Shown here one piece after another: positions 1 to 7,828 of a stretch of 64,000 nt of DNA. Origin of the DNA: Hyphomicrobiales bacterium (GTDB taxonomy: Bacteria > Pseudomonadota > Alphaproteobacteria > Rhizobiales > Devosiaceae). The first letter of the stretch is position 1, and each line of letters begins with the position of its first letter. Under the pieces are notes generated by a model. That model searched no databases. It was given only the letters and a program-made list of their open reading frames with translations, and had not been told where the DNA came from. The position numbers and the translations under genes are program-made. The stretch is from assembly GCA_900470445.1 (NCBI GenBank), contig UCAU01000009.1, positions 1 through 64,000 on the forward strand. The letters are read 5' to 3'.

Positions 1-48
1 CCCAGTGGCCCACCTCCCCCCAATGCGATAACCTGCCCCAACTGACTC

Positions 49-64
49 GGAGGCCATCCCCATT
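49..64 (+). promoter_or_regulatory. Shine-Dalgarno site with apparent ATT start codon
   Basis: GGAGG at 49-53 is followed after 8 nt by ATT at 62-64. ATT is the only codon in this frame that combines a good ribosome-binding site with a complete first transmembrane helix. ATC at 56 is only 2 nt from the GGAGG. ATT starts are known for infC, so this is possible but rare; a sequencing change from ATG is the main alternative. Confidence 0.5.
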
Positions 65-1024
65 CTCGCTTACACACTGCGCCGCTCGGTCATTCTCATC
101 GCGTCCCTGCTGATCGCGGCCGTCGTGCTGTTCGTCCTGCTGCGCCTGCTGCCGGGTGATCCGGCCAATGCCCTGCTCGGCGTCGGCGCCACCGAAGCCC
201 AGATCGCCGCCGCCCGCAGCCAGGTCGGCTCCGATCAGCCGCTTTACAGCCAATTCGTCTCCTTCATCGGCAATCTCGCCCGCTTTGACCTCGGCACCTC
301 CTTCGTCAGCCGCGCCTCCGTCATCGGCGAAATCGGCAACCGCATGTCGGTCACCCTGCCGCTGACCTTTCTCGGCTTCCTGCTGGCCCTGGCCCTTGCC
401 ATTCCCCTCGGCATCATCGCCGCCGTCCGCTCCGATCGCTGGTATGGCGGGCTGATATCCGTGGTCTCCCAACTCGGCATCGCCATCCCTGTCTTCTGGG
501 TCGGCATCCTCTTGGTGACGCTTTTCGCCATCAATCTGCGCCTCTTGCCCTCGGGCGGCTTCCCCCTGCGCGGCTGGACCAATTTCGGCGAAGCCGCCAC
601 CGCCATGATCCTGCCGGTCCTCACGATTGCCCTCGTCATGGCTGCCTCGGTCCTGCGCTATGTCCGCGCCGCCACGCTCGACGTGCTCGGCAGCGACTAT
701 TTGCGCACCGCCCGCGCCCTCGGCTCTTCCTTTCCCGAGGCGCTGATCCGCCACGGCCTGCGCAATGGCGCCGTCCCGGTCATCTCCATTCTGGGCATCG
801 AACTGGCCAGCACCTTCCTCGGCGCCGTCGTCATCGAGCGCGTCTTCAGCCTTCCCGGCCTCGGCTCCATGCTCCTCCTCGCCATCCAGCAACGCGATTA
901 TCCAAACGTGCAGGGCGTGCTCTTCATCTCCACCCTCCTCGTCCTGCTGATCGGCTTCGCCGCCGACCTGTTGCAGCGCTTCATCGACCCGCGCCTGCGC
1001 GAGCGTGGAGCCGGCACGCCATGA
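62..1024 (+). CDS. ABC transporter permease, DppB/NikB type
   Basis: Inner-membrane permease of a peptide/nickel-type importer, the first of four adjacent transporter genes. The protein shows the family N-terminus LRRS...LLRLLPGDPA, several hydrophobic segments and a C-terminal IERVFSLPGLG motif that follows the EAA loop. Start choice: the frame is open from the TAA at 29-31, and no ATG, GTG or TTG occurs before GTG 125, which would cut away most of the first membrane helix. ATT at 62 lies 8 nt after a GGAGG at 49-53 and gives the normal N-terminus MLAYTLRRS, so I place the start there (320 aa). The stop overlaps the next gene (ATGA). The binding-protein gene presumably lies left of the window. 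The substrate (peptide, nickel or other) cannot be told from the permease. Confidence 0.85.
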   Translation: MLAYTLRRSVILIASLLIAAVVLFVLLRLLPGDPANALLGVGATEAQIAAARSQVGSDQPLYSQFVSFIGNLARFDLGTSFVSRASVIGEIGNRMSVTLPLTFLGFLLALALAIPLGIIAAVRSDRWYGGLISVVSQLGIAIPVFWVGILLVTLFAINLRLLPSGGFPLRGWTNFGEAATAMILPVLTIALVMAASVLRYVRAATLDVLGSDYLRTARALGSSFPEALIRHGLRNGAVPVISILGIELASTFLGAVVIERVFSLPGLGSMLLLAIQQRDYPNVQGVLFISTLLVLLIGFAADLLQRFIDPRLRERGAGTP

Positions 1025-1866
1025 CCCTCGACGTCATCACGCCCAAACGCCGCAGCTACGGTTCCCTCACCCTCTGGGCGGGCCTGGCGCTCGTAGGCCT
1101 CCACATCGCCATCGGCCTGCTCACCCTGGTCTGGACGCCCTATGACCCCACCGGCATGAGCGGCGGGCGCCTCGAAGCCCCGTCATGGCTGCACTGGGCC
1201 GGCACCGACCGGCTCGGCCGCGATTTCCTCACCCAGATCGTGATCGGCTCGCGCATCGCGCTCATCGTGGGCACCGGCGCGGTCGCCATCGGCGTGCTCA
1301 TCGGCGTCACCCTGGGCATCCTCGCCGCCTTCGCCAGCAAACTGCTCGACGATGCCCTTGCCGCCACCCTCGATATCCTCATTGCCTTCCCAACCCTGCT
1401 GATCGCCATGCTGGTGGTCGCCGCCAGCGACACGGCGAACCTGGCCTCCGCGATCGTCGCCATCGGCATTGCGCTCTCGGCCATCGTCGCCCGCCTGACC
1501 CGCATTCTCGCCAAGCGCGTGCTGCAGATGGATTACATCACCGCCGCCCGCACCTCCGGCTCCTCCTGGCCCGCTATCGTCTTCGGTCATATCCTGCCCA
1601 ATATCTGGCCGACCCTGTCGGTCAATTTCGCCCTGCAATTCGGCCTCGCCGTCATCGCTGAAGCATCCCTCTCCTATCTCGGCCTCGGCGCCCCACCGCC
1701 CAACGCCTCCTGGGGCCGCCTACTGCAGGAGGCCCAGGGCACGGTCTACACCGCCCCCATCGGCGCCATCGCCCCCGGCATTGCACTGGTCTCGCTGGTC
1801 ATCGGCATCAACCTCCTCGCCGATGGCCTGCGCGACAGCATCGACCCCACAAGGCGCGCCCGATGA
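1021..1866 (+). CDS. ABC transporter permease, DppC/NikC type
   Basis: Second inner-membrane permease of the importer, 281 aa. It has one N-terminal hydrophobic helix, the periplasmic WAGTDRLGRD motif typical of DppC/OppC proteins (HxxGTDxxGRD), and a C-terminal core with the SLSYLGLG(A/G)xPPxxSWG signature. The start overlaps the stop of the first permease by 4 nt and its own stop overlaps the downstream ATPase, so the four genes are translationally coupled. It forms a heterodimer with the first permease by family knowledge. Confidence 0.92.
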   Translation: MTLDVITPKRRSYGSLTLWAGLALVGLHIAIGLLTLVWTPYDPTGMSGGRLEAPSWLHWAGTDRLGRDFLTQIVIGSRIALIVGTGAVAIGVLIGVTLGILAAFASKLLDDALAATLDILIAFPTLLIAMLVVAASDTANLASAIVAIGIALSAIVARLTRILAKRVLQMDYITAARTSGSSWPAIVFGHILPNIWPTLSVNFALQFGLAVIAEASLSYLGLGAPPPNASWGRLLQEAQGTVYTAPIGAIAPGIALVSLVIGINLLADGLRDSIDPTRRAR

Positions 1867-2672
1867 GTGCTCTTCTCGCCATCACCGGCCTCACCCTCAA
1901 AACCAGCGCCACCACGCTGGTCGACAGCCTCAACCTGACCATAGCCCCCGGCGAACGGCTGGGCCTGATTGGCGAATCCGGCTCCGGCAAATCCCTCACC
2001 GCCATGGCCGCCACGGGCCTACTGCCCCCGAGTGTCAAAGCCACCGGCTCGATCACCCTCGCCGGCCAACAGATCATCGGCACCCCCGACCACCAGCTCA
2101 ATCACCTGCGCGGCACCGCGGTCGCCGTGGTCTTTCAGGAGCCCCTGACCGCCCTCGATCCGCTCATGCGCATCGGCCGGCAGATCGCGGAGCCCCTGCA
2201 GCGTCGCGCTGCCCGCGACGGCAACCCGCTCTCCGGCGCCGCCCTCGACAAAGCCATTCTCGACCTCATGGCCGACGTCGCCCTGCCCGATCCCCAGCGC
2301 ATCGCCCACGCCTATCCGCACGAAATCTCTGGCGGCCAGCGCCAGCGCGTCGCTATCGCCATGGCCCTGGCCTGTCGCCCCGATCTGCTGATTGCCGACG
2401 AGCCCACCACCGCGCTCGACGTCACCACCCAGGCCGAAATCCTGCGCCTGCTCGATAGTCTGGTCCGCCAGCGCAACATGGCCCTGCTCTTCATCAGCCA
2501 CGATCTGCCCGTCGTCGCCGGCATAGTCGACCGCGTCGCGGTGCTGCGCCGTGGCGTCATCGTCGAAACCGGCCCCGTTGCCGAAATCTTCGCCCGCCCG
2601 CAACACGATTACACCGCCACCCTCGTCGCCGCCGCCCACGCCTTCGACGCCGCCTTGGGAGCCCAGTCATGA
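1863..2672 (+). CDS. ABC transporter ATP-binding protein, DppD/NikD type
   Basis: Cytoplasmic ATPase that energises the importer. Walker A GESGSGKS is at residues 37-44, the Q-loop is in [12 protein letters not shown] near residue 91, the signature SGGQRQR at 156-162, and Walker B LLIADE at 175-180. At 269 aa it is shorter than peptide-type DppD/OppD (about 325-335 aa) because the C-terminal oligopeptide-ABC extension with its cysteines is missing; NikD-type proteins have this shorter length. It overlaps both neighbours by 4 nt. Confidence 0.92.
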   Translation: MSALLAITGLTLKTSATTLVDSLNLTIAPGERLGLIGESGSGKSLTAMAATGLLPPSVKATGSITLAGQQIIGTPDHQLNHLRGTAVAVVFQEPLTALDPLMRIGRQIAEPLQRRAARDGNPLSGAALDKAILDLMADVALPDPQRIAHAYPHEISGGQRQRVAIAMALACRPDLLIADEPTTALDVTTQAEILRLLDSLVRQRNMALLFISHDLPVVAGIVDRVAVLRRGVIVETGPVAEIFARPQHDYTATLVAAAHAFDAALGAQS

Positions 2673-3415
2673 GCCTCCTCAGCGTTCAGGACGTCACCTT
2701 CGCCTACACTGCCAGCAAACGCGTGCTCGACGGCGTCTCGCTCACCATCGAGCCCGGCGACAGCATTGGCCTGGTCGGTGAATCCGGCTCCGGCAAAACC
2801 ACCCTGCTCCGCCTGCTATTGGGCCTCACCCGTCCTTCAAGCGGCACCATCACCTTCAACGGCACCCCGCTCGATCCGCGCAGTCCCCGCTTCATGCGCG
2901 ACTATCGCCGCCAGGTGCAGGTGGTCTTTCAAGACCCCTATTCCTCGCTCGACCCGCGCCAGAATGTGCTCTCCATCGTCTCCGAGCCCCTGCGCGCCCT
3001 GCGCATTCCCGGCGATCACCGCCAGATGGTGTCCGACGCCCTCGCCTCGGTCGGCCTCGAACGCACGATCCTGGGCCGCTATCCCCACGAATTCTCCGGC
3101 GGCCAGCGCCAACGCATCGCCATCGCTCGCGCCATCGTTGCCGGCCCCAGCCTGCTCCTGGCCGACGAAGCCGTCAGCGCGCTTGATCTGTCCACCCGCA
3201 TCCGCATCGTCGATCTGCTCAAAAGCCTCAGCGAGCAGATGACCCTGGTTTTCGTCTCGCACGATCTGGGCGTCGTCGCCGCCCTCTGCCAAAGAATCGT
3301 CATTCTCGAAAAAGGCCGCATCGTCGAAGCCGGCGCCACCGCCTCTATTCTTGCCAATCCGCAACACCCATATACGCAGCGGCTGCTCAGCAGCGTGCCG
3401 CGCATGCCCGCCTGA
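2669..3415 (+). CDS. ABC transporter ATP-binding protein, DppF/NikE type
   Basis: Second ATPase of the same importer, 248 aa. It has Walker A GESGSGKTT (residues 37-45), a Q-loop in VVFQDPYSSLDPR, signature SGGQRQR and a Walker B LLLADEAVSALD, followed by an H-loop in FVSHDLGVV. It ends at NPQHPYTQRLLSSVPRMPA, just where full-length DppF proteins start their extra C-terminal domain, so it is short like its partner. It is the last transporter gene; the DUF1684 gene follows after 14 nt. Confidence 0.92.
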   Translation: MSLLSVQDVTFAYTASKRVLDGVSLTIEPGDSIGLVGESGSGKTTLLRLLLGLTRPSSGTITFNGTPLDPRSPRFMRDYRRQVQVVFQDPYSSLDPRQNVLSIVSEPLRALRIPGDHRQMVSDALASVGLERTILGRYPHEFSGGQRQRIAIARAIVAGPSLLLADEAVSALDLSTRIRIVDLLKSLSEQMTLVFVSHDLGVVAALCQRIVILEKGRIVEAGATASILANPQHPYTQRLLSSVPRMPA

Positions 3416-3429
3416 AGGAATTTTTTGCC

Positions 3430-4221
3430 ATGTCCGATTATCTCGCCGCCCTCGACGCCTGGAAGGCCAAGCGCCTCGCCAATCTCACCGCTTCCGATGG
3501 CTGGCTCAACATTATCGGCCGCTTCTGGCTCGCCGAAGGCACTGTCACGGTCGGCACCGCTGCGGATAACGACATCGTCCTCTCGGCCGGCCCCGCCCAT
3601 GTCGGCGCGATCACGCAAGCCCCCGACGGCAAGGTCACCTATACTCCCGCCGATGGCGGCGCCCCGCAAGCCATCAAGCTCGACAAGCACCATCCCCCGC
3701 GCTTCACCGCGGGCTCCCTGCTGCTCGAAATCACCACGCTCAACGGCGAAAACGCCCTGCGCGTCCGCGACACCGCCTCACCTGAGCCCGCCCGCTTCCC
3801 CGGCATCGATTATTTCCCGGCCCAGCCCGAATGGCGCATCGTGGCCGATTGGGTGCCCTTCGCCACGCCCAAGGGCATGACGGTGGACACCACCAAATCC
3901 ATCCCCACCGATATCGAAGCCACCCACAAGGCCGTCTTCACGCATGACGGCCAGACCTACGAGCTGATCGCCACCCACGGCACGCCGCAATCACCCCAAT
4001 TCGTGCTGCGCGACCCGACCTCCAAGGATTCCACCTACCCCGCCTCGCGCTTCCTCTATGGCGAAGACGTCACCGACAAAACCATCGTCCTCGACTTCAA
4101 CAAAGCCATTAACCCACCCTGCGCCTTCACCGAACACGCCGTCTGCCCATTGCCGCCGCCGGAAAATGTGCTGCCGTTCCGCATCGAAGCGGGTGAGAAG
4201 CGTCTGAAGGACAGCCACTAG
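3430..4221 (+). CDS. DUF1684 family protein
   Basis: A 263-aa cytoplasmic-looking protein without signal peptide or membrane segment. The C-terminal half carries the DUF1684 hallmarks: a GxxTYPASRFLY stretch, LDFNKAINPPCAF, CPLPPPENVLPFRIEAGEK. The N-terminal part (about 15-110) looks like a small beta-rich domain. No biochemical function is established for the family. An AAGGA just before the start at 3430 is the likely ribosome-binding site, and the 14-nt spacing puts the gene in the transporter operon. It could process or sense the transported compound, but that is only suggested by position. Confidence 0.85.
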   Translation: MSDYLAALDAWKAKRLANLTASDGWLNIIGRFWLAEGTVTVGTAADNDIVLSAGPAHVGAITQAPDGKVTYTPADGGAPQAIKLDKHHPPRFTAGSLLLEITTLNGENALRVRDTASPEPARFPGIDYFPAQPEWRIVADWVPFATPKGMTVDTTKSIPTDIEATHKAVFTHDGQTYELIATHGTPQSPQFVLRDPTSKDSTYPASRFLYGEDVTDKTIVLDFNKAINPPCAFTEHAVCPLPPPENVLPFRIEAGEKRLKDSH

Positions 4222-4530
4222 GCCGACCAGCCACGACCTCGCCCTTCGACAAGCTCAGGATGAGGTCTACTGGAAGCATCGCGATCTAAAAGTAGACCTC
4301 ATGGTGAGCCCGTCGAACCACGAGATCGTGCTCCACCCACGGTGTCATTCCCGCGAAAGCGGGAACCTCCGTTTGGGGCGCAAAGGAAAAACAGCGATTC
4401 CCTCCCATCCATCGTCATCACCCGGCTCGTCCGGGTGATCCATCTCTCGGCGAGCGCTGAAGCATGGATTGCCCGGACAAGCCGGGCAATGACGGGGGGC
4501 TGTGGCAACGAGGAGAGTTGGATCGGGCCC
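4222..4530. repeat. gene-free block made of three intergenic palindrome families
   Basis: No gene. Family 1: 40-nt imperfect inverted arms at 4232-4271 and 4291-4330 (core TTCGACAAGCTCAGGATGAG against its complement). Family 2: TTCCCGC-GAAA-GCGGGAA at 4348-4365. Family 3: ATCACCCGG / CCGGGTGAT at 4417-4439 and ATTGCCCGG / CCGGGCAAT at 4468-4490. The block lies between convergent genes and could end transcripts from both sides as RNA hairpins. Copies of families 1 and 2 recur elsewhere in the window. Confidence 0.85.
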
Positions 4531-5352
4531 TTACCCCCCCAAAATCCCCCGTGCCCGCGCAATCACCGGCGCATCCACCATCTTTCCATCCACCACAAAC
4601 GCGCCCTCATTGCGCGCCGCGGCCGCAACCACCCGTCGCGCCCAATCCAGCTCGTCCACACTCGGCGCAAATGCCGCATTGAGCACCGCCACTACCGACG
4701 GATGCACGCAACTCGCCCCATCAAACCCATGCATCCGCGCCTCGCGCGCCGCCTCCGCCAGAGCCTGCGTGTCAGCATAATCCGCCGTCGACCGCAGTAG
4801 CCCAAATGACAGCCGCCCCTCCGCCTTGGCCGCATAATGCACCATCAGCTTGGGAAATTTCAGCACCTCCGGCACCGGCTGTGCCCCCAGCAAAAATGCC
4901 AGATCTTCCCCGCCCGTACTCAGCGCCATCACCCGTGGCTCCCGCGCAATCGCCCGCGCGTCGAGCACCGCCGCCGGGCTCTCGATCAGCGGCACAAAAG
5001 CCAGCTCCTCCCGCCTCAGCGACACTTCTAGCGGATGCAGCCGCGCCGCCAGCTCGCGCAGCGTCTTGGGGTCCTCCACCTTGGGCACATAAAGCCCGAA
5101 CGCTCCCGCCCGGCACGCCGCCTCCGCGTCCCCCAGCATCAGCGCCGGATCGGCATTGATCCGCACGAACGCCTTGGCGCCATTGCGCCCCACCGCCGGC
5201 ACCGCCTCAGCCAGCCGCGCCCGCGCACCGGCCTTGTCAGCCGCCACCACCGCATCCTCGAGGTCCAGAATGATTGCGTCGGCCCCGCGCTCATGCGCCT
5301 TGGCGATAAACCGCTCCGAACTCGCCGGCACATAGAGCAGCGAGCGGATCAT
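4531..5352 (-). CDS. CitE-like HpcH/HpaI aldolase/lyase family protein
   Basis: A 273-aa TIM-barrel lyase of the citrate-lyase beta-subunit-like family, which cleaves or condenses beta-hydroxyacyl-CoA thioesters (for example malyl-CoA or citramalyl-CoA). Seen: N-terminal RSLLYVPAS, the ILDLEDAV motif (about residues 28-35), FVRIN, FVPLIESP and the metal-site region ALSTGGEDLAFLLG, ending with GASCVHPSVV. Its start overlaps the stop of the upstream CoA-transferase gene (ATGA), so the two are made together. The pair suggests a CoA-activation then cleavage route for a hydroxy acid; the substrate is not identifiable. Confidence 0.87.
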   Translation of the reverse strand: MIRSLLYVPASSERFIAKAHERGADAIILDLEDAVVAADKAGARARLAEAVPAVGRNGAKAFVRINADPALMLGDAEAACRAGAFGLYVPKVEDPKTLRELAARLHPLEVSLRREELAFVPLIESPAAVLDARAIAREPRVMALSTGGEDLAFLLGAQPVPEVLKFPKLMVHYAAKAEGRLSFGLLRSTADYADTQALAEAAREARMHGFDGASCVHPSVVAVLNAAFAPSVDELDWARRVVAAAARNEGAFVVDGKMVDAPVIARARGILGG

Positions 5353-6560
5353 GCTCCCGTCTCCATCGCCGCCGCGATCTGCCCTTCATCAAGCCCCGCC
5401 TCGCCCAAAACCTCGCGCGTATGCTCGCCCAGCCCCGGTGCCGGCCGCCGCCAAATGCCCGGCGTGCCCGACATGCGCGGCACGATATTGTGCATCGGCA
5501 ACGTCCCGAATTCCGCATCCTCGACATCGACGATGATTTCGCGCTCATCGAAATGCGGGTCCGCCATCGCATCGGCAATATTGAAGATCGGCCCCACCGT
5601 CGCCCCCGATTTGCGCATCATATCAAGCGCATCCACGCTGTTCCGCCCAGCAAACCATCCGCCAATCGCTTCGTCCACCAGCGCGCGGTTCTTCACCCGG
5701 TCCGAATTACTGGCAAAGCGCGGATCGTCATTCATGTCGCCGCGGCCGATAATCTCGAAAATCCGTCGCGCCACCGCCGGCGTCGAGCCCGACAGCGCCA
5801 GATATTTCCCATCGGCACAGCGATAGACATTGCGCGGCGAGGCCGTATTGGACGCACTCCCCACCCGCTGCTTGGTCTTGCCGGTCACCGCATGAATGGC
5901 CGCCTCCGGCCCCAACACCGAAAACATCGGCTCCAGCAGCGACAGGTCAATCACCTGCCCCCGCGCCCGCCCCTGTTGCCGCGCATAAAGCGCCATGGTC
6001 GTGGCCGACGCCCCATAAATCCCCGCGATCATATCCGCCAGCGCCAGCGGCGGCAGCACCGGCTCCCGGTCGGGAAATCCCGTCCGATCCGCAAACCCGC
6101 TCATCGCCTCGACAATCGTACCAAAGCCCGGCAATTGGGCATAAGGCCCGGTTTGCCCAAAGCCCGAAATCCTCACAATGATCAGATCAGGATTGCGCCC
6201 AAGCAGCGCCTCGGGCGCCAGCCCCATGGCTTCGAGCGTACCCGGCCGATAATTCTCGATGAACACATCGGCCCCATCGACCAGCGCCCATAGCGCCGCC
6301 ATGGCCGGCCCATGCCGCAGGTTCAGCGCCACCGAGCGTTTATTGCGCCCATAGGTCTTCCAGAACAGGGAATGCCCATCATCCTTCCAATCCCGCAGGG
6401 GATCGCCATCATGCCCCTCGATCTTGATGACATCGGCGCCGAAGTCGGCAAGCTGCAGGCTGAGCATGTTGCCGGCCATCAGGCGCGACAGATCGAGTAC
6501 CCTAATACCGTCAAGCGGGCCCTTGGCTGCGGGATCAAAAAATTTGTGGGTGAAGGTCAT
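5349..6560 (-). CDS. CaiB/BaiF class III CoA-transferase
   Basis: A 403-aa family III CoA-transferase that moves CoA from one acyl-CoA to another carboxylic acid. Seen: GIRVLDLSRLMAGN near residue 18, DVIKIE, the YGRNKRSVALNL block, FIENYRPGTL, ISGFGQTGPY, and LADMIAG, whose Asp (about residue 176) matches the catalytic nucleophile. The frame stays open to 6596, but those extra 12 residues (MVRQAHHEVFGK) come from an intergenic palindrome, so I start at MTFTHKF (6560). It is coupled to the CitE-like gene. It is 121 nt from the ATPase gene upstream and may or may not be in the same transcript. Confidence 0.88.
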   Translation of the reverse strand: MTFTHKFFDPAAKGPLDGIRVLDLSRLMAGNMLSLQLADFGADVIKIEGHDGDPLRDWKDDGHSLFWKTYGRNKRSVALNLRHGPAMAALWALVDGADVFIENYRPGTLEAMGLAPEALLGRNPDLIIVRISGFGQTGPYAQLPGFGTIVEAMSGFADRTGFPDREPVLPPLALADMIAGIYGASATTMALYARQQGRARGQVIDLSLLEPMFSVLGPEAAIHAVTGKTKQRVGSASNTASPRNVYRCADGKYLALSGSTPAVARRIFEIIGRGDMNDDPRFASNSDRVKNRALVDEAIGGWFAGRNSVDALDMMRKSGATVGPIFNIADAMADPHFDEREIIVDVEDAEFGTLPMHNIVPRMSGTPGIWRRPAPGLGEHTREVLGEAGLDEGQIAAAMETGA

Positions 6561-6568
6561 TTTCCCAA

Positions 6569-6664
6569 AGACCTCATGGTGAGCCTGTCGAACCACGAGG
6601 TCGAGCGAGTGAAGGCTTGGATGCCACGACCTCGTCCTTCGACAAGCTCAGGATGAGGTCTACT
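6569..6664. repeat. family 1 intergenic inverted repeat
   Basis: Two inverted arms, about 6569-6603 and 6625-6664, with the same sequence as the pair at 4232-4330 (core CTTCGACAAGCTCAGGATGA on one arm). Read on the minus strand, the left arm stays open into the CoA-transferase gene and would encode MVRQAHHEV, a peptide typical of this repeat rather than of the protein. It fills the gap between the ATPase and CoA-transferase genes. Confidence 0.85.
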
Positions 6665-6681
6665 GGGCACGTGAGACAACA

Positions 6682-7740
6682 TCACCGCAGCCTCAACCCC
6701 GTGCCCTTGTCAAAAATCAACAACCGCTCGGGATCAATTCGCAGCTGCACCACCGCCCCGGGGCTCAACAGCCCATGATCCCGCACCACAATGGAAATGT
6801 CCTCATCCCCAATCCGCGCCAGCACTTCCTGCGCGTCGCCGGTCGGCTCCACCACCACCACATTGGCCGGCACGCCCGCATCTGCCAGCGTGATATGCTG
6901 CGGCCGTACGCCATAAACGATCTGCGTCCCTACCGGCACATCGAGCGCCGTGCCCAATGGCAGCTTCGTCCCATTCTTCAGCGCCACATCCGTGCCGCCC
7001 TGGTAAACCGCCTCGAATAGATTGATCTCGGGCGAGCCGATAAAGCTCGCAACAAATAGGTTCACCGGATTGTTGTAGAGCTCCAGCGGCGCCCCGGCCT
7101 GTTCGATCTTGCCGCCATTGAGCACCACGATCTTGTCAGCCATGGTCATGGCCTCGGTCTGATCATGTGTCACGTAAATCGTGGTCTTGCCCAGTCGCTG
7201 ATGCAGCCGCTTGATCTCGCCGCGCATCTTCACCCGCAGCTTGGCATCAAGGTTCGATAGCGGCTCATCGAACAAAAACGCCCGCGGATTGCGCACGATC
7301 GCCCGCCCCATGGCCACACGCTGGCGCTGCCCGCCGGACAGCTCGCGCGGCAGCCGGTTGATCAGCTTTTCCAGCCCAAGAGTTTCCGCGGCCTCGTCCA
7401 CTCGCTGCTTGATTTCGGCTTTGGGTGTGCCGGCGAGCTTGAGCGCGAAGCTCATATTGTCGGCCACTTTCATATGCGGATAGAGCGCATAATTCTGGAA
7501 CACCATGGCCAGGTCCCGCTCCTTGGCCGGCATATTGTTCACCACCTTGCCGCCAATGGTGATCTGCCCGGAGGTAATGTCCTCAAGCCCGGCAATCATG
7601 CGCAGCAAGGTCGATTTCCCGCACCCCGAGGGCCCGACCAGCACGACGAATTCGCCATTACCCATTTCAAGAGAAATGTCATCGAGCACAGTAACTTGCC
7701 CATAAGATTTCCCAACGCGCTTGAGCTCGATCTCAGACAT
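6682..7740 (-). CDS. sugar ABC transporter ATP-binding protein, UgpC/MsmK type
   Basis: A 352-aa ATPase of the CUT1 carbohydrate importer class. Walker [10 protein letters not shown] is at residues 36-44, [15 protein letters not shown] follows, then Walker [12 protein letters not shown] and the H-loop YVTHDQTEA. The C-terminal third (about 235-352) has the TOBE/OB regulatory domain ([16 protein letters not shown]). Start at [16 protein letters not shown] sits about 7 nt upstream, while the longer frame to 7779 has no such signal. It is very likely the motor for the two LplB/LplC-type permeases at 12.8-14.7 kb, whose operon otherwise lacks an ATPase. Confidence 0.9.
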   Translation of the reverse strand: MSEIELKRVGKSYGQVTVLDDISLEMGNGEFVVLVGPSGCGKSTLLRMIAGLEDITSGQITIGGKVVNNMPAKERDLAMVFQNYALYPHMKVADNMSFALKLAGTPKAEIKQRVDEAAETLGLEKLINRLPRELSGGQRQRVAMGRAIVRNPRAFLFDEPLSNLDAKLRVKMRGEIKRLHQRLGKTTIYVTHDQTEAMTMADKIVVLNGGKIEQAGAPLELYNNPVNLFVASFIGSPEINLFEAVYQGGTDVALKNGTKLPLGTALDVPVGTQIVYGVRPQHITLADAGVPANVVVVEPTGDAQEVLARIGDEDISIVVRDHGLLSPGAVVQLRIDPERLLIFDKGTGLRLR

Positions 7741-7785
7741 TCTGGTCTCCTCCGAGGGGGAACGCACGAGGCGCTCCACCCCACC

Positions 7786-7818
7786 ATGTCATTCCCGCGA
7801 AAGTGGGAACCTCTGTTT
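7786..7818. repeat. family 2 palindrome (TTCCCGC type)
   Basis: TTCCCGC-GAAA-GTGGGAA at 7792-7809, one mismatch from the copies at 4348 and 12673, with the same flanks (TGTCA before, CCTC after). It sits between two genes of the same minus-strand operon. Confidence 0.8.
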
Positions 7819-7828
7819 CACTTGCGGC

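Noticed and set aside
2-31. Possible 3' end of an upstream binding-protein gene (stop TAA at 29-31)
   Set aside because: Only ten codons are visible and another frame ends at 43-45, so the frame cannot be decided.
6604-6624. Spacer inside the family 1 repeat as a small RNA or protein gene
   Set aside because: Too short, and different at each repeat copy.
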